Assembly: GCF_004345745.1 (NCBI RefSeq)
Contig: NZ_SLXJ01000003.1
Location: forward strand, 62,001 to 126,000
Direction of reading: 5' to 3'
DNA length: 64,000 nucleotides
Source: Nicoletella semolina
GTDB taxonomy: Bacteria > Pseudomonadota > Gammaproteobacteria > Enterobacterales > Pasteurellaceae
How positions within the stretch are numbered: the stretch's first letter is position 1; the number at the start of each line of letters is the position of its first letter. Shown here in pieces: positions 20,655 to 30,594 of the stretch. The notes beneath the pieces are model-generated. The model did no database searches and was not told the origin of the DNA. It saw only the letters and a program-made list of their open reading frames with translations. Position numbers and translations under genes: made by a program.

Positions 20655-21920
20655 CTACATATTCTCCACAATATCCGCTGCGAATTCATCTGTGGAGCGT
20701 AGGGTTGCTCCGCCTAACATTTCCGCAAAATCAAAGGTAACCGTTTTATTTGCAATTGTTTTAGACACTGCATTCACCACTAAATCTGCCGCTTGTGTCC
20801 AACCTAAATGGCGTAACATCATTTCACCACTCAGAATAATTGACCCTGGATTGGCTTTATTTTGCCCTGCAATTTTAGGGGCTGTGCCGTGCGTTGCCTC
20901 AAAAATAGCCGTATCTGCACCAATATTCGCCCCAGGGGAAATACCGATACCGCCTACTTGTGCGGCTAGTGCATCGGAAATATAATCGCCATTCAGATTT
21001 AAGGTGGCGATCACATCATAATCTTTAGGGTGCAACAAGGCTTCTTGTAGAAACGCATCAGCAATACAATCTTTGATGATGATTTCCTTGCCTGTTTTAG
21101 GATTAGTCAATTTATGCCAATCGCCACCATCAATAGGCTCCGCACCGAATTCTTTTGCCACTTGATAGCCCCAATCTTTAAAGGCTCCTTCGGTGAACTT
21201 CATAATATTGCCTTTATGTACCAATGTCAGAGAATTTCTGTCATTATCTAGCACATATTGTAATGCGGCACGAACTAGACGTTGCGTGCCTTGTTTTGAA
21301 ACTGGCTTAATGCCTATTCCACACTCTTCAGTAAAGCGGATTTTAGTTACACCCATTTCATTTTTTAGGAAATCAATAACTTTTTCAGCTTCTGGTGAGC
21401 CTGCTTTCCATTCCACGCCTGCATAGATATCTTCAGAATTTTCACGGAAAATGACCATATTTACTTGCTCTGGGTGTTTAACAGGACTTGGTGTCCCTTC
21501 ATAATAACGAATTGGACGTAAGCAATTATATAAATCTAGCCCTTGACGCATTGCAACATTAAGAGAACGAATACCGCCTCCAACTGGTGTCATTAATGGT
21601 CCTTTAATTGCAACGTGATACTCTCGAATTAATGCCATTGTTTCATCAGGCAGCCAAGTGTTTTCGCCATATAGTTGATTTGCTTTACTGCCAGCATAAA
21701 TTTCTAGCCACTCAATTTGACGCTCGCCACCGTAAGCTTTTTGCACTGCCGCATCAATCACCTTCTGCATAGCAGGCGTAACGTCCACGCCAATCCCATC
21801 GCCCTCAATAAAAGGAATGATTGGACACACAGGCACGTTGAGTGTGCCATCATTATTCAATGTGATTTTGTTACCTATGGTTGGCTGCTTGACCGCTGAC
21901 TGCATTACTTGAGATTGCAT
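20655..21920 (-). CDS. icd: Isocitrate dehydrogenase (NADP-type fold, unusual cofactor residues)
   Basis: Icd oxidatively decarboxylates isocitrate to 2-oxoglutarate, feeding the adjacent sucABCD. The 421-aa protein has [14 protein letters not shown], containing the substrate-binding Ser (about residue 162; Ser113 in Escherichia coli), and [14 protein letters not shown]. Aligned by eye to the Escherichia coli enzyme, Lys344 is kept but Tyr345 is Ile, Val351 is Ala, Tyr391 is Phe and Arg395 is Glu. NADP preference is therefore uncertain. Start ATG 21920 follows AAGGGGGAG. It is convergent with sucD. Confidence 0.95.
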   Translation of the reverse strand: MQSQVMQSAVKQPTIGNKITLNNDGTLNVPVCPIIPFIEGDGIGVDVTPAMQKVIDAAVQKAYGGERQIEWLEIYAGSKANQLYGENTWLPDETMALIREYHVAIKGPLMTPVGGGIRSLNVAMRQGLDLYNCLRPIRYYEGTPSPVKHPEQVNMVIFRENSEDIYAGVEWKAGSPEAEKVIDFLKNEMGVTKIRFTEECGIGIKPVSKQGTQRLVRAALQYVLDNDRNSLTLVHKGNIMKFTEGAFKDWGYQVAKEFGAEPIDGGDWHKLTNPKTGKEIIIKDCIADAFLQEALLHPKDYDVIATLNLNGDYISDALAAQVGGIGISPGANIGADTAIFEATHGTAPKIAGQNKANPGSIILSGEMMLRHLGWTQAADLVVNAVSKTIANKTVTFDFAEMLGGATLRSTDEFAADIVENM

Positions 21921-22004
21921 AAACTCCCCCTTGAGTGTTGTATTTGGTTAAATCTATGCCATTTTAGCTAATTTTTTATCATTTTGTTAGTTAAATGTTA
22001 AAAA

Positions 22005-23558
22005 TTAGTTTTTAACCGCAAAAAGAGCATTCAACGCCTTGAATTTTTCAGACTTGTCATAGTCTTTACAAGCAACCTCATTAACCGCTAACAACAACTG
22101 AGACTGATGTGTATCGGTTTGGAATGTCAGGGTTTGTCGCTGAAACAGTTGTGCAATGTAAGCGGTCAGTTCTTGTAATAATTTTACAATTTCAGGTTGA
22201 TCGTGATGTAAAGCGAATAAATTCTCCAAAATGGGGGCGATTTCTTGTGCTTTTTGAGCTAATTGCTGATAGCAATATTTCTGCCAACGTACTTGTTCAG
22301 CTCGAGTAAGCGTATCAGGATAGTGGCGAGCTCGATAGTGAAATAACAATTTTTCAACTCTCGGATCAGCAAATTTCAAGCCGTGATTCGCTAACTCTTG
22401 GGGCGGCAACGTTCTTAAAATGACCATATTATTTTTATCTGCTGGCGAAAAAAAATCTTGATAGAGCGTTGTCTCCACATTTTCTGACGCTTCAAAATAG
22501 CGAACTTCATCAAATATATCACTGACCGTTTCCCGCACTCTATTTTTTTGTGCTTTTAATTTTTTTAAGTTCTGTAGACAGAGTTCTCTATCAATCCCTA
22601 AACGAGCAGCATTCTCTGGCAATAAGGTTTTAGCAGGAGCAAGAATCGGACATTTATTAATATGTACCAACTTTAATGGCACACTTGCCGTATGCTGCTC
22701 TGCTAAAACGCTTTTTTTCGTATATAAACGCTCTCTCAGAGTTTCGCTCGTTTCAGACAACAGCGAATCAATATCTCCCATTAAATCACACACAATAACT
22801 GCATTGCTATTTGTTGGGTGAAACGCTAACGGCACAACCCACGTTGTATTCCCTCGATAATTGCCCAGCATACCCGAAACGTGAACAAGTGGGGTCATTT
22901 CGGCCGTATCAATCATTGCCTCAACCGCCTTTTTTCCTCGATGAGCAAAGAAAAACTGAAATAACTTAGGCTGTTTTTCTGCAATGAGTTTTGCCATTTC
23001 AATAGTGGCATATACATCAGCCATCGCATCGTGGGCGTTTTGGTGTGCAATACCGTTAGCCTTAGTCAAATTTTCTAACTTAAAACTGGGCATACCTTCG
23101 TCATCAAACGCCCACTCAATACCCTCAGGTCGTAAAGCATAGCAAGCTCTCACTACATCAAGCAGATCCCAACGAGAATTGCCATTCTTATAACTATATT
23201 CATAGGGATCAAAAAAATTACGAAAGAAAGTATAGCGTGTCATTTCATCGTCATAGCGAATATTGTTGTAACCGACGATACAAGTATTGGGTTGGCTAAA
23301 TTCGGCTTCAATTTTGGCACTAAACTCGGGTTCTGGTAGACCTTGTTGATTACACAATTGCGGTGTAATCCCCGTTACCAGCACAGCTTCAGGGTGTGGC
23401 AAATAATCTGCAGTCTGCTGGCAATAAAACATAATCGGTTCGCCAATAATATTGAACTGGCTATCGGTGCGAATACCTGCAAACTGTGCAGGGCGATCGG
23501 TCGCAGGATTAACGCCAAAACTCTCGTAATCATAAAAAAAGAAGGTTGGTTGATTCAT
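22005..23558 (-). CDS. sbcB: Exodeoxyribonuclease I
   Basis: SbcB degrades single-stranded DNA 3'-5' and acts in recombination and mismatch repair. The 517-aa protein starts with the DEDD-type exonuclease motif FFFYDYESFGVNPATDRPAQFA and continues with VGYNNIRYDDEMTRYTFFRN and the AHDAMADVYATIEMA motif. The SH3-like and helical C-terminal domains follow. It is about 40 residues longer than the Escherichia coli enzyme. It is a single gene on the minus strand with a weak ribosome-binding site. Confidence 0.96.
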   Translation of the reverse strand: MNQPTFFFYDYESFGVNPATDRPAQFAGIRTDSQFNIIGEPIMFYCQQTADYLPHPEAVLVTGITPQLCNQQGLPEPEFSAKIEAEFSQPNTCIVGYNNIRYDDEMTRYTFFRNFFDPYEYSYKNGNSRWDLLDVVRACYALRPEGIEWAFDDEGMPSFKLENLTKANGIAHQNAHDAMADVYATIEMAKLIAEKQPKLFQFFFAHRGKKAVEAMIDTAEMTPLVHVSGMLGNYRGNTTWVVPLAFHPTNSNAVIVCDLMGDIDSLLSETSETLRERLYTKKSVLAEQHTASVPLKLVHINKCPILAPAKTLLPENAARLGIDRELCLQNLKKLKAQKNRVRETVSDIFDEVRYFEASENVETTLYQDFFSPADKNNMVILRTLPPQELANHGLKFADPRVEKLLFHYRARHYPDTLTRAEQVRWQKYCYQQLAQKAQEIAPILENLFALHHDQPEIVKLLQELTAYIAQLFQRQTLTFQTDTHQSQLLLAVNEVACKDYDKSEKFKALNALFAVKN

Positions 23559-23640
23559 AATGGCTAAAAATAAAATAGCATTGAGGGAAGTTGGTAAGAT
23601 TGTAACATAAGGAAGAGTCTAAAACAGCGGAAATGACAAC

Positions 23641-23675
23641 CTGCTTGTAGCAGAAAAATTTGTTGTAGCAAGCAG
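23641..23675. repeat. imperfect inverted repeat between sbcB and glycerate kinase
   Basis: CTGCTTG (23641-23647) and CAAGCAG (23669-23675) flank a 21-bp spacer in the 216-bp gap. It may fold as a hairpin in a transcript reading out of the glycerate kinase gene. No T run follows. Confidence 0.4.
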
Positions 23676-23688
23676 AAGTACTTAATCG

Positions 23689-23745
23689 TAAGCGGTCAAT
23701 TTTCAAAAATTTTTTGCAAAATATTGTGATAAATTGACCGCTTAA
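23689..23745 (-). terminator. inverted uptake-signal pair downstream of glycerate kinase
   Basis: TAAGCGGTCAATTT and AAATTGACCGCTTA are a perfect 14-bp inverted repeat with a 28-bp AT-rich spacer. Both arms match the extended uptake-signal consensus apart from the first bases. It lies 30 bp after the glycerate kinase stop. It probably folds in the transcript; the lack of a T run makes terminator activity uncertain. Confidence 0.5.
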
Positions 23746-23774
23746 GTCGATTTGCTGTTTATCCCTATTTGAGT

Positions 23775-24911
23775 TTACGGCATCTTCAATTTCATTAAAC
23801 GTGCCACGTTTTCTGCACAAGATAGCAAATTTTCTCGTCCTTGGTTTAAAGTTTCTTCAACTGAACTGACTTGACGAATGATCGGAAACACAGCATCAAT
23901 TCCATATTGATAAACAACGCCGTAATCCTCTCGTAAACTGCCAACAATCGCAATCACTGGCACGTTAAATCGCTTTGCTACCTTAGCAACACCAATAGGC
24001 GTTTTGCCTGCAATACTTTGTGCGTCCATACGTCCTTCGCCAGTAATAACTAAATCCGCCTGTTTAATATGCTCGGTTAAACAAGTTGCCTCAATCATAA
24101 TTTGTACGCCAGATTTAAGCACTACATTTGGAAGTAACAACAAGCCTCCACCCATTCCGCCTGCTGCTCCAGCACCTGCACGGCCAGCAATAGCCACACC
24201 CAATTGAGCCAATGCCACGTCTGCAAAATGAGCCAGTGCTTTATCCAAAGTTTTCACCATAGCAGGCGTTGCTCCTTTTTGCGGTCCAAATACAGAGGAA
24301 GCTCCATACTCACCACATAACGGATTATTGACATCGCAGGCAACCTCAAATTCAACATCATTCAAACGTGAATCAACATTTTCCAGCGACACTTGACTGA
24401 TGTGTTGTAGCTGCTCTGCACCAAAACCAATTTCTTCACCTTTTGCATTTTTGAAGGAAAAACCGAGTGCTTGTAGCATACCCACGCCAGCGTCATTCGT
24501 TGCACTGCCACCAATCCCTAGCAAAATTTTCTTTACACCTAAATCCAAGGCTTTCTTGATTAATTCCCCTGTACCGAGGCTGGTTGTTCTAAGCGGATTA
24601 CGCTGTGCTATCGGAACAAGATGTAACCCAGAAGCAGCCGCCATTTCGATAAAAGCAGTCTGTCTATCGCCTGAAATGCCTAAAAAGCCACTCACACGAT
24701 TGCCTAGCGGTGCGGTTACTTCCACGCCCAATAACTCCCCATTTGTAGCATCAATCAATGACTGAACCGAACCTTCTCCACCGTCAGCCATCGGTATTTT
24801 AATGTATTGTGCATCAGGAAAAATGCGTCTGAAACCGCTTTCAATGGATTGTGCGACATCAAGTGCCGTTAGGCTTTCTTTAAATGAATCTGGTGCGATC
24901 ACAATTTTCAT
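23775..24911 (-). CDS. Glycerate kinase (GarK/GlxK family)
   Basis: A 378-aa kinase of the glycerate kinase family, expected to phosphorylate glycerate to phosphoglycerate. It begins KIVIAPDSFKESLTA and contains MADGGEGSV, GIGGSATNDAGVGML and the glycine-rich AGRAGAGAAGGMGGG block, all family hallmarks. The start ATG at 24911 is preceded by AGAGGTGGAAG. No other glyoxylate or glucarate genes are adjacent, so the pathway it serves is not shown by context. Confidence 0.93.
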   Translation of the reverse strand: MKIVIAPDSFKESLTALDVAQSIESGFRRIFPDAQYIKIPMADGGEGSVQSLIDATNGELLGVEVTAPLGNRVSGFLGISGDRQTAFIEMAAASGLHLVPIAQRNPLRTTSLGTGELIKKALDLGVKKILLGIGGSATNDAGVGMLQALGFSFKNAKGEEIGFGAEQLQHISQVSLENVDSRLNDVEFEVACDVNNPLCGEYGASSVFGPQKGATPAMVKTLDKALAHFADVALAQLGVAIAGRAGAGAAGGMGGGLLLLPNVVLKSGVQIMIEATCLTEHIKQADLVITGEGRMDAQSIAGKTPIGVAKVAKRFNVPVIAIVGSLREDYGVVYQYGIDAVFPIIRQVSSVEETLNQGRENLLSCAENVARLMKLKMP

Positions 24912-24953
24912 CTTCCACCTCTTAGAATAATCTCAATACCTTCAGACTAAAAT

Positions 24954-25136
24954 CTAACTATTTTCCGTGTTCTCATTAAATTCACGCAATGGTTTGTGTT
25001 GGCAGCCGAGATAAGTATAAATCACAGGTAGCACAAATAGCGTAAACAATGTACCTATTGCAAGCCCTGCTACAATGACCATTCCAATGCTAAAACGTGC
25101 AATCGCTCCAGCCCCACAGGCTGACAGGAGCAGCAC
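24954..25136 (-). pseudogene. C-terminal remnant of an RND (AcrB-type) efflux permease
   Basis: About 60 codons read GAGAIARFSIGMVIVAG, then LAIGTLFTLFVLPVIYTYL and a short charged tail. This is the last transmembrane segment and C-terminus of hydrophobe/amphiphile-efflux RND permeases, proteins of about 1,000 residues. No further RND sequence is found upstream to ttcA, and there is no ribosome-binding site. It is the debris of a deleted pump gene. Confidence 0.8.
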
Positions 25137-25338
25137 AATCCTAGAATACTATCAAAAAGTGTATAAATTTGGCGACGTTTTATTTTCAATAAATTATAAA
25201 TTTAACCTTCCAAACTAAATCCCCTTATTATGAAATAAGGTAAGTACCTTCAAACTCAGTTTAAAACTTGAAAAAAATAGCAAAAAGGTTACTATTTCGC
25301 ACTTTTATTTTTGATGCTTCCCTGTAGATTTTCACATT

Positions 25339-26283
25339 ATGAACCAAGATACTATGCAAAACACGCAAAATAATAAAAAAGTGGCTTATAATTTTAATAA
25401 GTTGCAAAAACGTTTACGCCGAAATGTTGGCAATGCGATTGCTGATTTTAATATGATTGAAGATGGCGACAAAATTATGGTTTGCCTATCAGGAGGTAAA
25501 GATAGCTACACTCTGCTTGATATTTTACTCAATTTAAAATTGAATGCTCCAATTACTTTCGAGCTTGTAGCAGTTAATCTTGATCAGAAACAGCCTAACT
25601 TTCCTGAACATATTTTGCCTGAATATCTGCAAAGCATTGGTGTAGAATATAAAATTGTTGAAGAAAATACCTATGGGATTGTTAAAGAGAAGATCCCTGA
25701 AGGGAAAACAACTTGTTCGCTTTGCTCACGTTTACGCAGGGGAATTTTGTATCGTACGGCAACAGAGCTAGGAGCCACGAAAATTGCATTAGGACATCAT
25801 CGTGATGATATGCTCGAGACATTATTTCTTAATATGTTTTATGGTGGGAAATTGAAGTCAATGCCTCCGAAGCTGATTAGTGATGATGGTAAACAGATTG
25901 TGATTCGCCCTCTTGCCTACTGCAAAGAAAAAGATATTGAGAAATATTCACAAGCAAAACAGTTTCCAATTATTCCGTGTAATTTATGCGGCTCTCAACC
26001 CAATTTGCAACGTCGAGTAGTGAAAGAAATGCTGCAAACTTGGGATAAGTTATACCCTGGTAGGGTTGAAACGATGTTTAGTGCATTACAAAATGTAACC
26101 CCTTCGCACCTTTGTGATCCAAAATTATTTGATTTTAAAGGAATTAAGCGTGGTGAATTGCTTGAGGGGATTGAGGGCGATATTGCGTTTGATAAAGCGG
26201 AAATCAATGCTATTCCTGTTGTACAAGATGATGAATATCTTGATTTTGCTGAAAATGGAGTGATTCATTTTAAAGCGGTATAA
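25339..26283 (+). CDS. ttcA: tRNA 2-thiocytidine synthase TtcA
   Basis: TtcA thiolates cytidine-32 of certain tRNAs using an iron-sulfur cluster and ATP. The 314-aa protein has the PP-loop SGGKDS (residues 51-56), a TTCSLC pair (Cys126, Cys129) and a CNLC pair near 214-217 as expected cluster or active-site cysteines. The start follows the family length, but the ribosome-binding site is weak, and the ATG at codon 6 is an alternative. It stands alone next to the RND remnant. Confidence 0.96.
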   Translation: MNQDTMQNTQNNKKVAYNFNKLQKRLRRNVGNAIADFNMIEDGDKIMVCLSGGKDSYTLLDILLNLKLNAPITFELVAVNLDQKQPNFPEHILPEYLQSIGVEYKIVEENTYGIVKEKIPEGKTTCSLCSRLRRGILYRTATELGATKIALGHHRDDMLETLFLNMFYGGKLKSMPPKLISDDGKQIVIRPLAYCKEKDIEKYSQAKQFPIIPCNLCGSQPNLQRRVVKEMLQTWDKLYPGRVETMFSALQNVTPSHLCDPKLFDFKGIKRGELLEGIEGDIAFDKAEINAIPVVQDDEYLDFAENGVIHFKAV

Positions 26284-26409
26284 TTTGTTTATTATATTTA
26301 CTCTTATTTTTCAGATAGATTGACGAAAGATAAATTAGCGATAAATAGTATGTATTCAGGCTTTCTGATACAATTTTTTAGTATTACATTTTTAAACGAG
26401 GTCAAACTT

Positions 26410-27786
26410 ATGTTATTTTCAAATGAGGTGGTCATCTCAATTATTGTGTTACTTACGCTGAGCTTATTGCGTATTAATGTGGTCATTGCGTTGATTATTG
26501 CTGCTCTAACCTGCGGTATCTTAGGCAACTATGGTAATGGTGTTGCTTTAAGTGATGCACTCACAACCACTGTAAAAACTTTTACAAGCGGGCTTGGAGG
26601 CGGTGCAGAGACAGCGATGAACTATGCCGTTCTTGGTGCATTTGCTGTAGCATTATCCAAATCTGGCGTAACTGATTTGCTCGCCTATAAAGTCATTAAA
26701 TCTTTCGGACAACGCCCATCAGGACGCTCCGTCTTTTGGTTCAAATATGTCGTATTATTTACACTAGTCGCTTTCTCTATCTCATCACAAAATGTAATTC
26801 CCGTGCATATTGCCTTTATCCCTATTGTAGTACCACCGCTGTTAAGCGTAATGAACCAGCTTAACATTGACCGCCGTGCAGTGGCTTGTGCCATCACATT
26901 TGGTTTAACTGCAACCTATATGCTGATTCCAGCAGGCTTTGGACAGATTTTTATTGAAAGCATTTTGGTGAAAAATATCAACCAAGCTGGCGAGTCTCTT
27001 GGATTGGTTACAAGCACATTAGAAGTTACAAAAGCAATGTTATTACCTGTGTTAGGTATGATTTTAGGACTATTACTAGCACTATTTGTTACTTATCGTA
27101 AACCTCGTATCTATCTTGCACAAAATCAAGCATTCGTAGTTGATAACATTGAAACTCGTGTCGCCAATGTGAAAAAGTTCCACATTGGTGTGAGCGTGAT
27201 TGCTATTTTAACTACTTGTTTCGTGCAACTTGCAACAAATTCAACGGTGTTGGGTGGTTTAGTTGGTTTGATTATTTTCGCACTAGGCGGAGTATTTAAG
27301 CTCAAACAGAGCAATGATATTTTCCAAGATGGTCTAAAATTAATGGCAATGATCGGCTTTGTGATGATTGCAGCTTCTGGTTATGCAAATGTTGTCAATT
27401 CAACAGGTGGCGTAGCGGAGCTGGTTGAAGGATTAAAAGGGGTGATTTCAAGCAAAGAAATGGCAGCGTTTTTAATGCTACTCGTTGGTCTACTAGTTAC
27501 AATGGGAATTGGCTCTTCATTTTCTACTGTACCGATTATTGCCTCTATCTATGTGCCGCTTTGTGTTGCATTTGGTTTCTCGCCACTCGCAACAGTTGCG
27601 ATTGTTGGTGTTGCGGCTGCACTCGGTGATGCAGGATCTCCAGCTTCAGATTCAACGCTTGGACCAACCTCTGGCCTAAATGCAGATGGTAAGCACGATC
27701 ACATTTGGGATTCTGTTGTGCCTACATTCATTCACTACAACATTCCACTGCTCGCCTTTGGCTGGATTGCAGCAATGGTGCTATAA
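26410..27786 (+). CDS. Na+/H+ antiporter family (NhaC-like) permease
   Basis: A 458-aa inner-membrane protein with about 11-12 hydrophobic segments. Motifs such as GGGAETAMNYAVLGAFA, PVHIAFIPIVVPPLL and GDAGSPASDSTLGPTSGLN recall the Na+/H+ antiporter family that also holds amino-acid permeases such as YuiF. I start at ATG 26410, which has GAGG upstream and begins directly with the first membrane helix; the open frame extends 90 bases further with no better start. Substrate (sodium/proton or an amino acid) cannot be decided from sequence. Confidence 0.85.
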   Translation: MLFSNEVVISIIVLLTLSLLRINVVIALIIAALTCGILGNYGNGVALSDALTTTVKTFTSGLGGGAETAMNYAVLGAFAVALSKSGVTDLLAYKVIKSFGQRPSGRSVFWFKYVVLFTLVAFSISSQNVIPVHIAFIPIVVPPLLSVMNQLNIDRRAVACAITFGLTATYMLIPAGFGQIFIESILVKNINQAGESLGLVTSTLEVTKAMLLPVLGMILGLLLALFVTYRKPRIYLAQNQAFVVDNIETRVANVKKFHIGVSVIAILTTCFVQLATNSTVLGGLVGLIIFALGGVFKLKQSNDIFQDGLKLMAMIGFVMIAASGYANVVNSTGGVAELVEGLKGVISSKEMAAFLMLLVGLLVTMGIGSSFSTVPIIASIYVPLCVAFGFSPLATVAIVGVAAALGDAGSPASDSTLGPTSGLNADGKHDHIWDSVVPTFIHYNIPLLAFGWIAAMVL

Positions 27787-27861
27787 AACATATGTGCTAA
27801 AAACATATGCACTATAAAACAATCATCTTAAAATAGTGCTGTAATCTGCAAAATTTTCAGT

Positions 27862-27907
27862 AGAATAGATCGCTTACCTCAACAAGCGGTCTATTCTTGT
27901 GTTTTTT
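27862..27907 (+). terminator. terminator containing an uptake signal, after the antiporter gene
   Basis: AGAATAGATCGCTT and AAGCGGTCTATTCT form a 14-bp stem with one mismatch, followed by TGTGTTTTTT. The right arm contains the uptake core ACAAGCGGT. Confidence 0.85.
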
Positions 27908-27980
27908 GCCAAAATTTAGCAAGATACAATATAAATATTTACCACGACTTAATTTATCCGCTTGACAAAAAAGGAAAAAT

Positions 27981-28784
27981 ATGAAATTTATCTCTTTTAA
28001 TATCAATGGGTTGCGAGCAAGACCGCACCAACTAGAAGCATTGATCAATAAACATCAACCTGATGTCATTGGATTACAAGAAATTAAAGTGGCTGATGAA
28101 GATTTTCCGCATAATTTGGTCAATCACCTTGGCTACCACGTTTTTTATCACGGGCAAAAGGGACATTATGGCGTTGCCTTACTAACTAAACAACTACCGA
28201 TTAGTGTTCGCAAAGGATTTCCAACTGATCAAGTCGATGCTCAAAAACGTATGATTATGGCAGACTTTGATACGCCTTTTGGAGTACTCACCGTGCTAAA
28301 CGGTTATTTTCCACAGGGAGAAAATCGCCAGCATGAAACAAAATTCCCTGCCAAAGTCGCATTTTATACTGATCTGCAACACTATCTAGAAAATGAATTA
28401 AAACCTGAGAACCCAATTATTGTGATGGGAGATATGAATATTAGCCCAACCGATTTGGATATTGGTATTGGCGAAGCCAATCGTAAACGCTGGTTGCGTG
28501 ATGGGAAGTGTTCATTTCTACCAGAAGAACGTGAATGGCTAGCACGTCTACAGCAATATGGTTTGGTTGATACATTCCGAGCCCAAAATCCTGAGGCAAA
28601 TGATAAATTTTCTTGGTTTGATTACCGCTCAAAAGGCTTTGATGATAATCGGGGATTACGCATTGACTTGATTTTAGCATCTCAATCGCTTGCTCATCGA
28701 TGCGTTGAAACAGGGATTGATCTTGAGATTAGAGCAATGGAAAAACCGTCCGACCACGCCCCTGTGTGGGCAGTGTTTGCTTAA
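27981..28784 (+). CDS. xthA: Exodeoxyribonuclease III
   Basis: XthA is the main AP endonuclease and 3'-5' double-strand exonuclease of base-excision repair. The 267-aa protein has [21 protein letters not shown] with the metal-binding Glu, [17 protein letters not shown] and the terminal SDHAPVWA with the catalytic His. The start ATG has AAAGGAAAAAT upstream. Length equals the Escherichia coli enzyme within one residue. Confidence 0.98.
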   Translation: MKFISFNINGLRARPHQLEALINKHQPDVIGLQEIKVADEDFPHNLVNHLGYHVFYHGQKGHYGVALLTKQLPISVRKGFPTDQVDAQKRMIMADFDTPFGVLTVLNGYFPQGENRQHETKFPAKVAFYTDLQHYLENELKPENPIIVMGDMNISPTDLDIGIGEANRKRWLRDGKCSFLPEEREWLARLQQYGLVDTFRAQNPEANDKFSWFDYRSKGFDDNRGLRIDLILASQSLAHRCVETGIDLEIRAMEKPSDHAPVWAVFA

Positions 28785-28810
28785 AAAATAATAAAAAAAG
28801 AAAAATAATT

Positions 28811-28859
28811 GCAGAAGTAGAAAAAGGAAATTGAGCAATTCTGTTTTTTCTACTTCCGC
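28811..28859. terminator. long-stem terminator between xthA and metF
   Basis: GCAGAAGTAGAAAAA and TTTTTCTACTTCCGC form a 15-bp stem with one mismatch in the convergent gap; the spacer ends in a T run. Confidence 0.6.
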
Positions 28860-28902
28860 CTTGTTGCCCTTAAATTTGAGAAAATAAAAGAAGCAAATAA
28901 AA

Positions 28903-29784
<882 letters not shown>

Positions 29785-29798
29785 CTATCCTTAAATTT

Positions 29799-29822
29799 TA
29801 TTTAGCCATTTAGATGGCTAAA
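29799..29822 (-). promoter_or_regulatory. possible MetJ operator upstream of metF
   Basis: TTTAGCCAT-TTAG-ATGGCTAAA is a near-perfect palindrome. It contains two tandem 8-mers (AGCCATTT, AGATGGCT) matching the MetJ box AGACGTCT at 11 of 16 positions. It ends about 20 bp before the metF start. Identification is by similarity and position only. Confidence 0.45.
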
Positions 29823-30001
29823 CTTTAAAGAAGCGTGATTATGATGTCAATTCTATTATTTTCACTTTTAGATGAATTAAATTCATATTAAAACACGTTA
29901 AGCGGTTAAATCTTATAAAAAGATTGCAGAATTTTACTTGTAATTCTGCTTATTTTTGACTAATCTCGACGGGTTATTTTGAAATGTAAACAGGTTATAT
30001 T

Positions 30002-30541
30002 ATGAACCAAGTAGAATTAATAAAATCATCAATCAAATCTATTCCTGATTATCCAAAAGCAGGCATTATTTTTCGTGATATTACATCATTACTCGAGGTT
30101 CCAAACGCGTTCCAAGCGACTGTTGATATGATCGTGGCGGAATTCAAGCATAAAGGCATTACAAAAATTGTTGGTACAGAATCCAGAGGTTTCATTTTTG
30201 GGGCACCTGTAGCTCTTGCGTTAGGCGTGCCATTTGTATTAGTTCGCAAACCGAAAAAATTACCTCGTGAAGTCATTTCACAATCTTATACCCTTGAATA
30301 CGGTGAAGATGTGCTTGAAATTCATACTGACTCAATCCAAGCAAACGATAATGTTTTGATTATCGATGACTTACTCGCCACAGGCGGTACAGTAGAGGCT
30401 ACAACAAAACTGATTCGTCGCTTAGGTGGTAAAGTTGAAAATGCAGCATTCGTTATTTATTTGCCTGATCTTGGCGGTAAAGAACGTCTTGAGCAAGCTG
30501 GCATAAATTCTTTCACGCTAGTCAGCTTTGAAGGGCATTAG
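30002..30541 (+). CDS. apt: Adenine phosphoribosyltransferase
   Basis: Apt salvages adenine to AMP with PRPP. The 179-aa protein has [23 protein letters not shown] and the PRPP-binding loop [13 protein letters not shown]. It lies 53 bp before dnaX, as in several other gammaproteobacteria, and may be cotranscribed with it. Confidence 0.98.
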   Translation: MNQVELIKSSIKSIPDYPKAGIIFRDITSLLEVPNAFQATVDMIVAEFKHKGITKIVGTESRGFIFGAPVALALGVPFVLVRKPKKLPREVISQSYTLEYGEDVLEIHTDSIQANDNVLIIDDLLATGGTVEATTKLIRRLGGKVENAAFVIYLPDLGGKERLEQAGINSFTLVSFEGH

Positions 30542-30594
30542 AGATTAAATCAGTTTAATCAATCCGTTCTCTTTTTGGGAGTTAAGCCAAGTTT

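Noticed and set aside
27857-28048. Minus-strand open frame overlapping the start of xthA
   Set aside because: It covers the antiporter terminator and the xthA start in antisense and has no start signal.
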